From: Ruminococcus flavefaciens
Lineage (GTDB): Bacteria; Bacillota; Clostridia; Oscillospirales; Ruminococcaceae
Length of the DNA stretch: 51,192 bases
Assembly: GCA_002309635.1 (NCBI GenBank)
Contig: DBXO01000042.1
Location: 27,928 to 79,119, forward strand
Direction of reading: 5' to 3'
The notes beneath the pieces were generated by a model, which was not told where the DNA came from, did not search any database, and saw only the letters and a list, made by a program, of their open reading frames with translations. A program made the translations under genes and the position numbers. Numbering within the stretch: position 1 is the first letter of the stretch; every line of letters starts with the position of its first letter. Shown here piece by piece: positions 34,175-41,991 of this stretch.

Positions 34175-34933
34175 ATGGAAAAAGAGAAAATTTCAGCCGA
34201 AAAGTCCGCCAATATCATCTGCGGACGCAACCCCGTCATCGAGGCGCTGAAATCAGGCGCCAACATCGATACGATATATATAAACGGCAACGGCGGCAGT
34301 CTCGGGCTTATCCGACGGCTTGCAAAGGATAACGGCATCGTTGTCAAGGACGCAGACGACAAGAAGCTTTCAAGGCTTTCCGACGGCGCTTCGCATCAGG
34401 GCGTAGTGGCAGAAGGTGCCTGCGGCGAATATGTGTCTGTGGAGGATATACTTGAGGTATCCCGCAGAAAGGGTACAAAGCCTTTTATAATCATCTGCGA
34501 TGAGATCGAGGATCCTCACAACCTGGGCGCTATTATCCGTACTGCCGAAACCTCCGGTGCTGACGGAGTTATTATCCCAAAACGCAGGAGCGCCTCACTG
34601 AACTCAACAGTATTCAAGACCTCTGCAGGCGCAGCAAGCTATGTGCCGGTTGCAAGGGTCTCCAATCTTGCCGCTTGTATCGATACACTCAAGGAAAACG
34701 GCGTATGGATATATGGCACCGACGCCTCCGGCAGCGATTACAGCTCCACTGACTTTACAGACGGTGTCGGTCTCGTTATTGGCTCCGAGGGCTTCGGAAT
34801 GAGCCAGATCATTCAGAAAAAATGCGATTTTATGATAAAGCTTCCAATGCTTGGAAAAATTAATTCACTCAACGCTTCCGTTGCGGCAGGCATCTTCATG
34901 TACGAAGTACTCCGTCAGCGCAGAAGCATGTAA
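34175..34933 (+). CDS. rlmB: 23S rRNA (guanosine2251-2'-O)-methyltransferase family (SpoU/TrmH)
   Basis: 252 aa. N-terminal substrate domain (IICGRNPVIEALKSG), then the knotted SPOUT domain with IICDEIEDPHNLGAIIRTAETSGADGVIIPKRRSASL, GLVIGSEGFGMSQIIQKKCD and KINSLNASVAAGI. Methylates G2251 in 23S rRNA. The AAGGAG box is about 28 bases from the ATG, unusually far, with a hairpin between that could shorten the distance. Rna methylase function is certain, exact target less so. Confidence 0.92.
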   Translation: MEKEKISAEKSANIICGRNPVIEALKSGANIDTIYINGNGGSLGLIRRLAKDNGIVVKDADDKKLSRLSDGASHQGVVAEGACGEYVSVEDILEVSRRKGTKPFIIICDEIEDPHNLGAIIRTAETSGADGVIIPKRRSASLNSTVFKTSAGAASYVPVARVSNLAACIDTLKENGVWIYGTDASGSDYSSTDFTDGVGLVIGSEGFGMSQIIQKKCDFMIKLPMLGKINSLNASVAAGIFMYEVLRQRRSM

Positions 34934-34947
34934 ATAAGGAGATAATC

Positions 34948-37473
34948 ATGTCGGATCAGAAACCATCGCTTGAGGATATTCTGGACGAGTATTCTCCGAA
35001 CAGCAGCCATACCAGGGCGGCAGGCAGGGTCGATACACAGAAGGTGCTCAATTCGACCGTTGATACCCCTGATATCGTGCAGAAAGCAAAGTCCAGACCT
35101 CCAATATCACATGAGAAATCAGCGCTCTTCGACAATGCGCTGCGAAACGACAAACCCGCAGACGAATTCAAGCCTGCCGATATATCGCGGCATAAAATAG
35201 CCGTGGTAAGCTCCGACGCAATGAGCGAGATACGTGCCAATCCGCAGAGGAAGGCCGTACCGTCAGGCACCATCACTCCCGTTCAGATGACTCCCGACGA
35301 AGCGCCGAAGATAAGGCGTATGAGCGAGTCTACCCGGGCCAAGGAGATGGAAAGCAAAAAGAACAAGAAAAAACGCCGCGGGAAAGACAATGACTATACC
35401 TACGCAAAGGAAACTCCCGACGGAGAGTATATGTATACACCTCCCGAGTTCAAGAAGAAAAAGCGCAGCCGTATACAGATAATCAACGAAGCTGAAAGTC
35501 CCGAGGGCAAGAAACAGATAACCGATATCGTCCCCTCGCCTGCAGCTGTTGAAGCCGCAAAGCCTGTTGAGCCGGCTCCGAGAGCAGAGCTCACAAGCAT
35601 AAATCTAAGTGAAAAGCCTGATATCGACGCCGGCCAGCTTGACGTACATATCACTCAGGAAGCTGACGAATATATGTCTGTACACTCAAAAAACAAGCGT
35701 ACCAAAAGGATAGTCGATTTCAACTATTACGGCGACGTCGAGGATGTTGGCAGAGATATCTATGAGCTGAAAAGCACTATTGCGGCAAGAGTGGTCATTC
35801 TTGCAATGACCTCATTCCTCAGCCTGTTCATTACACTGGCTAACCAGTTCAATATCCCGATCATAGACGCTTTCAGTATGTCGCATATCAAGACATACCT
35901 TTCAGTACACCTTATACTCGGAGCTCTTTCAATACTCTCGTCTATGGCAGTAATAACAAAGGGCGTGCGAAAGCTGTTTACAATGAAAGCAGACAGCGAC
36001 TCTATGACCGCTGTTACCGCGCTTTCCTGCCTAATCGCCATAATCCCTGCGTTTCTGAGCCCGCAGCTTGTCAGAACGGAAAATATCCATATATATATGC
36101 CTGTGGGAATACTTGCGCTGTTCATCAATGCTCTCGGAAAGCTTCTCATAATCAGGAGAGCGGCACGTAATTTCAGATTCGTTTCCAAGAACTTCGACCG
36201 TCACGGCGTTACCTACGTCACTGACGAGGACCGCGCCGAGCGCATTACAAGAGGTACTCTCGGGGATTTCCCCATTCTTGCTTCAATGCGCAGGACCGAC
36301 TTCCTTACTGACTTCCTGAGGTATACATATTCCTCGGATATGACCGACGATTTCTGCCGCAAGGCTTCTCCGCTCTGTCTTATAGCTTCAATAGTCGTAT
36401 CGCTGTTCCTTACTCTCTTCTGTAAGGGCAATCTCTTCACCCTTGACTCGGCAGCCTTCGGCTTTTCAATATTCAGCATGATAATATGCGCAACCTCATG
36501 TATTGCAATGCCTTTCGTGGTAAATATCCCCCTTGAAAAAGTTTCAAAGAGTGCTATCAGGAATAAGGGAATAATGCTTGGATATCAGAGCGTTGACGAC
36601 TTCTACGACACAAATTCCATACTTATCGACGCCAATACATTGTTTCCCGACGGAACGGTCCGACTTGACGGCATAAAGGTATTTTCCAATACAAAGCTTG
36701 ACGAAGCATTCCTTGAAGCTGCAAGTCTTACATCTACTGCGGGAAGTATCATGTCCCAGCTTTTTGCCGATGTCATAGCAGGCAGAAACGGCGCCCTTTA
36801 TCCTATCGAGAACTACTCCTATGAGGAAGGCATGGGCATGTGCGGCTGGATAAACAACAAACGAGTTCTTTTCGGCAACCGTGAGCTCATGACCAGCCAT
36901 AATATCGAGGGAGTTCCCACAAAGGCTCAGGAAGCTGAGTCCGTTGACAGCGGCAAGGAGGCTCTTTACCTTTCAATTTCGGGAAATCTTGCTGCTATGT
37001 TCGTTGTCGATATCGTAGCTGACAGATATGTCAAGCGCTGGGCTAAAAAGCTGTGCAAAAACAAGATATGCATGTTCATAAAGTGCATAGACCCCTGCAT
37101 AACCGTGAAAAAGCTCAACAAGCTCTTCGGTATACCCGAGGAAATGGCAAGGATAATCCCCAAGAAGCACCACGAGGACTTCTACGAGGAGACTAAAAAA
37201 GCAGTGCGTCTCAGCGCATCAATGGCTACAACAGGTAAGTTCTCATCACTTGCAGAGCTTCTTATCGGCACAAAGGTAGTCCATATCTCAGCTATAATCG
37301 GACTTATACTGCAAACCGCCTCGATCCTTCTCGGCTTTGTGCTATGTATGCTTCTGATACTCTCAAAGGCATTCAGATACAATTACGTCTATATGTCGGC
37401 AACTGCCCTGACAGTTTATAATCTCGCATGGACCTTGCTCACATATATCGCAGTAAAGCTGAAAAAAACATGA
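34948..37473 (+). CDS. Degenerate P-type ATPase-like membrane protein
   Basis: 841 aa. Residues 1-275 are charged, low-complexity and probably disordered cytoplasmic sequence. Helices near 280-300, 318-342, 355-372 and 385-405 follow, then a short soluble part, two helices (about 470-525), and a region aligning with P1B pumps: CIAMPFVVNIPLEKVSKSAIRNKGIML (pump CPx and GRGAKRGILIK region), ILIDANTLFPDG at the DKTGTLT site (Asp561), then GNRELMTSHNI (GNRxLM of metal pumps) and a long tail with two last helices. The TGE, DKTGT, TGDN and GDGxND motifs are absent. Conserved fold with lost catalysis suggests a structural or regulatory role. Between rlmB and an LCP gene. Confidence 0.8.
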   Translation: MSDQKPSLEDILDEYSPNSSHTRAAGRVDTQKVLNSTVDTPDIVQKAKSRPPISHEKSALFDNALRNDKPADEFKPADISRHKIAVVSSDAMSEIRANPQRKAVPSGTITPVQMTPDEAPKIRRMSESTRAKEMESKKNKKKRRGKDNDYTYAKETPDGEYMYTPPEFKKKKRSRIQIINEAESPEGKKQITDIVPSPAAVEAAKPVEPAPRAELTSINLSEKPDIDAGQLDVHITQEADEYMSVHSKNKRTKRIVDFNYYGDVEDVGRDIYELKSTIAARVVILAMTSFLSLFITLANQFNIPIIDAFSMSHIKTYLSVHLILGALSILSSMAVITKGVRKLFTMKADSDSMTAVTALSCLIAIIPAFLSPQLVRTENIHIYMPVGILALFINALGKLLIIRRAARNFRFVSKNFDRHGVTYVTDEDRAERITRGTLGDFPILASMRRTDFLTDFLRYTYSSDMTDDFCRKASPLCLIASIVVSLFLTLFCKGNLFTLDSAAFGFSIFSMIICATSCIAMPFVVNIPLEKVSKSAIRNKGIMLGYQSVDDFYDTNSILIDANTLFPDGTVRLDGIKVFSNTKLDEAFLEAASLTSTAGSIMSQLFADVIAGRNGALYPIENYSYEEGMGMCGWINNKRVLFGNRELMTSHNIEGVPTKAQEAESVDSGKEALYLSISGNLAAMFVVDIVADRYVKRWAKKLCKNKICMFIKCIDPCITVKKLNKLFGIPEEMARIIPKKHHEDFYEETKKAVRLSASMATTGKFSSLAELLIGTKVVHISAIIGLILQTASILLGFVLCMLLILSKAFRYNYVYMSATALTVYNLAWTLLTYIAVKLKKT

Positions 37474-37482
37474 CATAAGCAA

Positions 37483-37514
37483 AAGAACCTGTACCCGTAA
37501 CGGTACAGGTTCTT
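37483..37514 (+). terminator. Hairpin between the pseudo-ATPase and LCP genes
   Basis: Perfect 13-bp stem AAGAACCTGTACC/GGTACAGGTTCTT with a 6-base loop but followed by AAAGC rather than T. May be a weak terminator or a processing/stability element before the LCP gene. Confidence 0.55.
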
Positions 37515-37536
37515 AAAGCATAGAAAGGAGATCATA

Positions 37537-38919
37537 ATGCCACACAGATATAACGGCAGAGATGAAAACGAGATACCAAACACTGACAATGAGGAAACTA
37601 TGCTGATATCGGGTATCCCCGATGAAGAAGCTCAGTACAGACAGGAGCTGCCGCCCCTCAGACGCGTCAACCGACGCACCGCTCAGCAAAGCAATGAGGA
37701 CTTTTACCGCAACGATCAGTCTCAGCCGGAGGAGCTCCCGCAGTTCCCGCATACAACTCCGCCACCGCCGCCTCACCGGTATGATCATAACGACGTGAAC
37801 TACTACGATTACGCTCAGCAGCCACCTCAGAACAGCGGAGACTGCTATCCCCCGCCCCCCGCTCCAGAAGCACCGCACCAAAAAACGGAGCCGAAGAAAA
37901 AAACTGCTCCCCCTCCCGCAGCAGAGCCCGAGCAGCCGCAAAAGAAAAAAAAGAAGCACCATAAGTCGCTGCTCAGGAGGATAACCGGCAGGATATTCAG
38001 AATAGTGCTTGTACTTTTCCTGTTAGTTTTCGGTATATACTCATGCACCTCAGTGTGTCTTATAAGAAAGGTCAATCACGTTCCCTCCGATAACAGGACT
38101 CACTATGCGGATTCCGTGGGCCGAGGACATGTAAGAAGCGTGCTCGTCATAGGCACCGACGGCAGAACCGCCGATGACCGCGGACGCTCCGACTCTATGA
38201 TACTTGTTTCAATGAACAGTAAGACCAATGAGATAATAATGACCTCGTTCATGCGCGACTGCTATGTTGAGATACCCGACAACGGCTGGGACAAGCTAAA
38301 TGCCGCATACGCATACGGCGGTCCGGACCTGCTTATGGAAACGCTGGAGTACAATTTCGATGTGCGCATAGACGATTACGTATCAGTTGACTTCGCCTCG
38401 TTCGTATCGGTTGTAGACGCTGTCGGAGGTATAGATATCGAGGTTTCCGATCCTGAAGCAGAGCAGATAAATATTATCCTCATATCAGAAGTAAATGAAC
38501 TCATGGGCGACGACAGGAACGCCGATCTTCTCAGCGGAGGCGGAAAGCTCCACCTGAACGGAAAGCAGGCACTCTCCTATTCACGTATACGCAACGTAGG
38601 AAACAACGACTTCGAGCGCACAGAGCGCCAGCGCAGGGTAATGTCCCTTATATTCGCAAAGCTCAAGTCATTCAAACCCTCAATGTTCAAGAATCTTGCC
38701 TCAGACGTAATACCCGATGTAAGCACAAATATGACCGACCTGAAAATGTACCTTCTCTCCCTGAGAGTTCCTTTCGCGCTGAGATATGATACAAAGCAGA
38801 TACAGATACCCGCAGAGGGTACCTACTACGGAGACGATGTGGACGTAGGAAACGTTCTGCAGGTCGACAGAGACGCAAACAGCGATTTAATTGAAAGAGA
38901 AGTATTCTCACAAGGCTGA
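37537..38919 (+). CDS. LytR-CpsA-Psr (LCP) family glycopolymer transferase
   Basis: 460 aa. Residues 1-145 are a Pro/Gln/Arg-rich cytoplasmic tail, a transmembrane helix lies at about 150-172, and the LCP domain spans about 200-400: VLVIGTDGRTADDRGRSDSMILVSMN, TSFMRDCYVEIP (catalytic Arg), LNAAYAYGGP and SYSRIRNVGNNDFERTERQRRVM. LCP enzymes attach wall teichoic acids or capsular glycans to peptidoglycan outside the cell. The neighbouring acyl-transfer cluster makes joint action on the same surface polymer plausible. AAAGGAG box at 37525. Confidence 0.93.
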   Translation: MPHRYNGRDENEIPNTDNEETMLISGIPDEEAQYRQELPPLRRVNRRTAQQSNEDFYRNDQSQPEELPQFPHTTPPPPPHRYDHNDVNYYDYAQQPPQNSGDCYPPPPAPEAPHQKTEPKKKTAPPPAAEPEQPQKKKKKHHKSLLRRITGRIFRIVLVLFLLVFGIYSCTSVCLIRKVNHVPSDNRTHYADSVGRGHVRSVLVIGTDGRTADDRGRSDSMILVSMNSKTNEIIMTSFMRDCYVEIPDNGWDKLNAAYAYGGPDLLMETLEYNFDVRIDDYVSVDFASFVSVVDAVGGIDIEVSDPEAEQINIILISEVNELMGDDRNADLLSGGGKLHLNGKQALSYSRIRNVGNNDFERTERQRRVMSLIFAKLKSFKPSMFKNLASDVIPDVSTNMTDLKMYLLSLRVPFALRYDTKQIQIPAEGTYYGDDVDVGNVLQVDRDANSDLIEREVFSQG

Positions 38920-38924
38920 CAGAA

Positions 38925-38949
38925 AAGCCCTCTCATATTGAGAGGGCTT
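38925..38949. terminator. Bidirectional terminator between the LCP and aminotransferase genes
   Basis: AAGCCCTCTC-ATATT-GAGAGGGCTT, between two convergent genes. The T run is better on the minus strand (CTTTTCTGTC). Confidence 0.82.
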
Positions 38950-38955
38950 AACCTT

Positions 38956-40230
38956 TTATTCAGCGAGCAGCTTTTCAGCAGCTGCTATTTTAACGCAGAT
39001 AGTGAAGAGCTCCATTGCCTTTTCGAGATCCTCTATTGGAGGATATGTAGGAGCTATTCTTATATTTTTATCGTAGGGATCCTTTCCGTAGGGGAAGGTC
39101 GCTCCCGCACCTGTAAGAGTTACTCCTGCCTCGCTGCAAAGCTGAACGATCCTCTTTGCACAGCCGTCAGGCGCATTGAACGATATGAAGTAACCGCCCT
39201 TTGGATCGGTCCAGCTGCCGATGCCGAGAGGAGCTATTTCCTTATCAAGCTTATCTATGACAAGCCTGAACTTAGGAGCAATGATAGCCATATGCTTCTT
39301 CATGTGTGCCAGCATATTGTCAAAGTTTCCGAAGAATTTTACGTGACGGAGCTGATTCATCTTATCATAACTGATAATACTGATGCCGAGGAACTGCCTG
39401 AGCTCATCGATATTCTTTTTGCTTCCGCCCATTACGGCTACACCGGCACCCGGGAATGTGATCTTTGAGGTCGAACCGAATACGTATACGATATCCTCAT
39501 TGCCTGCCTTTTTGGCTTCATCAAGTATGTTGAGTACATACTTAGGCTCATCTGTGAGATGGTGTATGCAGTAAGCATTGTCCCAGAAGATACGGAAGTC
39601 CTCAGCCGCAGGCTTAAGAGCAGCAAATCGCCTGACTGTATCGTCGCTGTAGCATATACCGTCAGGATTTGAATACTGAGGCACGCACCATATACCCTTT
39701 ATAGAATCATCATTCTTTACGAGCTCCTCGATCATGTCCATATCGGGACCTGTGGGAGTCATTGGTATATTTATCATTTCGATACCGAAGAACTGAGTTA
39801 CTTTGAAATGTCTGTCATATCCCGGAACAGGGCAAAGGAACTTTACCCTACCGCACTGTGACCACGGCTTGCTGCCGAGCACGCCCTTGTTGTATGCGCA
39901 CTGAACTGCAAAGAACATAGCACTGAGGCTTGAATTTCCAAAAATGATTATCTCATCGGTGTTTACTCCGATCATATCCGAAAAGAGCTTCTTGGCCTCG
40001 GGTATACCGTCTGGCACACCATAGTTACGGACATCTGCACCGCATTCGCTCATAAAATCCCCGTTGTCGAAAACTCTGAGCATATCCACACTAAGCTGGA
40101 GCTGCTCCTTGCAGGGGTTTCCTCTTGCCATATTGAGGCAGAGACCTTTACCCTTGAAATCGCTGTAAAGCTTTTCATTTTCGCTCTTGAACGCGCTGAT
40201 TTCCTCTTTTGTCATCTGAGATAAATTCAT
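38956..40230 (-). CDS. Class I aminotransferase (aspartate aminotransferase, class Ic type)
   Basis: 424 aa from ATG 40230; a TTG 21 bases upstream reads through the box. PLP-enzyme motifs: LCLNMARGNPCKEQL, RNYGVPDGIPEAKKLF, PVPGYDRHFKVTQFFG, WCVPQYSNPDGICY, IFWDNAYCIHHL and the PLP lysine in VFGSTSKITFPGAGVAVM. This is the 'Ic' aspartate aminotransferase class found in many gut Clostridia. It transfers amino groups between aspartate and 2-oxoglutarate. Own promoter at 40295-40323. Confidence 0.9.
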   Translation of the reverse strand: MNLSQMTKEEISAFKSENEKLYSDFKGKGLCLNMARGNPCKEQLQLSVDMLRVFDNGDFMSECGADVRNYGVPDGIPEAKKLFSDMIGVNTDEIIIFGNSSLSAMFFAVQCAYNKGVLGSKPWSQCGRVKFLCPVPGYDRHFKVTQFFGIEMINIPMTPTGPDMDMIEELVKNDDSIKGIWCVPQYSNPDGICYSDDTVRRFAALKPAAEDFRIFWDNAYCIHHLTDEPKYVLNILDEAKKAGNEDIVYVFGSTSKITFPGAGVAVMGGSKKNIDELRQFLGISIISYDKMNQLRHVKFFGNFDNMLAHMKKHMAIIAPKFRLVIDKLDKEIAPLGIGSWTDPKGGYFISFNAPDGCAKRIVQLCSEAGVTLTGAGATFPYGKDPYDKNIRIAPTYPPIEDLEKAMELFTICVKIAAAEKLLAE

Positions 40231-40260
40231 TCTCCGGATCTCACCTTTCAAAAATTATTA

Positions 40261-40278
40261 AGTGCTGAAAAACAGCAC
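40261..40278 (-). promoter_or_regulatory. 5' leader hairpin of the aminotransferase gene
   Basis: GTGCTG-TTTTT-CAGCAC on the minus strand just after the predicted transcript start (about 40288) and before the ribosome site. It contains the GTGCTGTTTTTCA motif that recurs in other gaps of this window. Confidence 0.5.
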
Positions 40279-40294
40279 AAAATCTCCAAATAAA

Positions 40295-40323
40295 AGTATA
40301 ACACAGCATTACGACATTTTCAA
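40295..40323 (-). promoter_or_regulatory. Promoter of the aminotransferase gene
   Basis: TTGAAA (40318-40323), 17-base spacer, TATACT (40295-40300) on the minus strand. Confidence 0.75.
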
Positions 40324-40471
40324 GAGACAATATAACAAATTATATATCAGGAAAACTCCCTTTTTTAGTGCTTTCAGCACTAACGCCTATATATAGCGAT
40401 ATTCTCTTTTGGAATAGTTATTTTCACTAAAAAGCTCTTGTTAATTTTAGATGAATAAAAAGCGAAAAGGA
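40324..40471. other. Gap between divergent promoters
   Basis: AT-rich; contains TTAGTGCT-TTC-AGCACTAA (40365-40383), an 8-bp perfect hairpin, preceded on the plus strand by a T run. No coding signal recognised. Confidence 0.5.
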
Positions 40472-40500
40472 TTGACTTTTTAGGTCATTTTGTGTATAAT
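40472..40500 (+). promoter_or_regulatory. Promoter of the dockerin transglutaminase gene
   Basis: TTGACT (40472-40477), 17-base spacer, TATAAT (40495-40500); AGGAGG box at 40545, 6-8 bases before the ATG. Confidence 0.8.
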
Positions 40501-40556
40501 AAATATATAGATATCAATCGGGAATTGGTATAAACCGCTTCATAGGAGGGCTATGT

Positions 40557-41924
40557 ATGAAAAAATTGATCTCATCGACAATTTCAGCTGTGACATCAGC
40601 CGCTGTACTTATGTGTTCCTGCCTCTGCACGGCTTTCGCGGCAGCAGAAGAGCCTGTATACTTTGATCCCGAATCGGCAGAGATATACCTTAGCGACATA
40701 GACGCGCTCGATCTCTCTATGGCAGGCAGCCCGAAAATACTGTCAAATTTCAATGAGGGCTCCTACAACTACGGCGACACACTCACCGGCAACAACCTTG
40801 CCGTGTACAACGCTATAATGAAGCTTGACGGTCCTACTACAGATCAGCTGACCATAAAGCTCCCCGAATCTGTTACGCTTTCTCTCAAAACTCTGCCAAA
40901 CTCCTCGGATTTCAGCAGCAGCGACGGCGAAGCCTATCAGAACGCTCTGTTTGAAAACTGCAAACCTGGTATAGACTGCGCTCTTTTCGACCGCCCCGAG
41001 CTATACTGGATCGAGCCCACGGGTATGGCCATTTCCGTAGGCAGAGACACAACTGTTACCCGCAATATGTTCTCTGATGGATATACGGTAAAGATACGTT
41101 CTCTGCTTATAGTTCCAAAGCTGCTCGACGGCTTTAAATCCGTTGCGGATGCCGAAAACTATGGCAGGCTGCTTGATGAGGCACTGGAAAAGGTACCCGT
41201 TACCGGCGCTAACAGGTATGAGATACTGAAAAATATACATGATTACATATCAAAAACAACATATTACGACCTCAATGCAAAGTTCAGCAGTTCCGCTCTC
41301 GGCGCTCTTGTTGAGCCGGGCGTTGTCTGCGAGGGCTATTCCGAAGCCTTCAAGCTCATATGCGACAGGCTTAATATCCCCTGCGTCTGCGTGTTCGGAA
41401 ACCTCATTGAGGAGGACAACGCAGGTCATATGTGGAATTATGTCAAGATGGAGGACGGAAAATGGTACGGCATGGACGTTACATGGGACGATCTTGACGG
41501 CTCGGGAGGTAAGGAAGTGAAGTATGAGTACTTCCTGAAAGGCTCCAAGAGCTTCTACATAAAGCATACACCGGAAAGTGATTACAAGATAACTCAGCTG
41601 GTATATCCCGAGATCCCCGAATACGACTACGTTTTAGGAGCATCCGCAGGTACAACGGCAACAACAACAACAACAACAACAACTACTACTACCACTACGA
41701 CCGTTAAAACGACTACCAAAACTACTACTGCCACTACAACAACTCAGCCGCCTAAGCCGCTTGTAGGCGACCTTAACCGCGACGGAAACGTAAACGTTGC
41801 CGACCTTGTATACTGTCAGGGCTCACTTCTCGGCAAAATCAGGCCCGAGTATTCCTGTGACGCAAACAACGATGGAACAGACGATGTTTTCGATGTGATA
41901 TTCATGAGAAAACTGCTTATTTGA
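40557..41924 (+). CDS. Secreted transglutaminase-like protein with dockerin
   Basis: 455 aa. Signal peptide about 1-30 (Leu/Cys-rich core). A transglutaminase-like domain (about 200-340) has the triad Cys258 (VVCEGYSEAF), His291 (AGHMWNYV) and Asp307 (GMDVTWDD). A Thr linker (about 365-398) leads to a dockerin: GDLNRDGNVNVADLV then CDANNDGTDDVFDVIFMRKLL. The fold in bacteria often hydrolyses or cross-links peptides rather than joining Gln to Lys, so the activity is not certain. It is likely carried on a cellulosome scaffold; monocistronic. Confidence 0.9.
   Translation: MKKLISSTISAVTSAAVLMCSCLCTAFAAAEEPVYFDPESAEIYLSDIDALDLSMAGSPKILSNFNEGSYNYGDTLTGNNLAVYNAIMKLDGPTTDQLTIKLPESVTLSLKTLPNSSDFSSSDGEAYQNALFENCKPGIDCALFDRPELYWIEPTGMAISVGRDTTVTRNMFSDGYTVKIRSLLIVPKLLDGFKSVADAENYGRLLDEALEKVPVTGANRYEILKNIHDYISKTTYYDLNAKFSSSALGALVEPGVVCEGYSEAFKLICDRLNIPCVCVFGNLIEEDNAGHMWNYVKMEDGKWYGMDVTWDDLDGSGGKEVKYEYFLKGSKSFYIKHTPESDYKITQLVYPEIPEYDYVLGASAGTTATTTTTTTTTTTTTTVKTTTKTTTATTTTQPPKPLVGDLNRDGNVNVADLVYCQGSLLGKIRPEYSCDANNDGTDDVFDVIFMRKLLI
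41652..41752 (+). repeat. ACA/ACT triplet repeat coding a Thr linker
   Basis: Near-pure ACA and ACT/ACC codons encode a poly-Thr stretch interrupted by Lys and Val. Such tracts are prone to length change by slippage. It separates catalytic domain and dockerin. Confidence 0.85.
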
Positions 41925-41953
41925 CCATTCAGTTATTATCTTTATTCCTTTCA

Positions 41954-41990
41954 AACGACAAAAGCTCCGGATATCGGAGCTTTTGTCGTT
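41954..41990. terminator. Bidirectional terminator, 16-bp stem
   Basis: AACGACAAAAGCTCCG-GATAT-CGGAGCTTTTGTCGTT followed by TTTATAT; shared by the convergent transglutaminase and methylase genes. Confidence 0.93.
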
Positions 41991-41991
41991 T

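Noticed and set aside
34948..37473. Functional heavy-metal pump
   Set aside because: The phosphorylation motif and hinge motifs of P-type ATPases are missing.
41652..41752. Short tandem repeat as CRISPR or phase-variable promoter
   Set aside because: It lies inside a reading frame and encodes a Thr linker common in secreted enzymes of this group.
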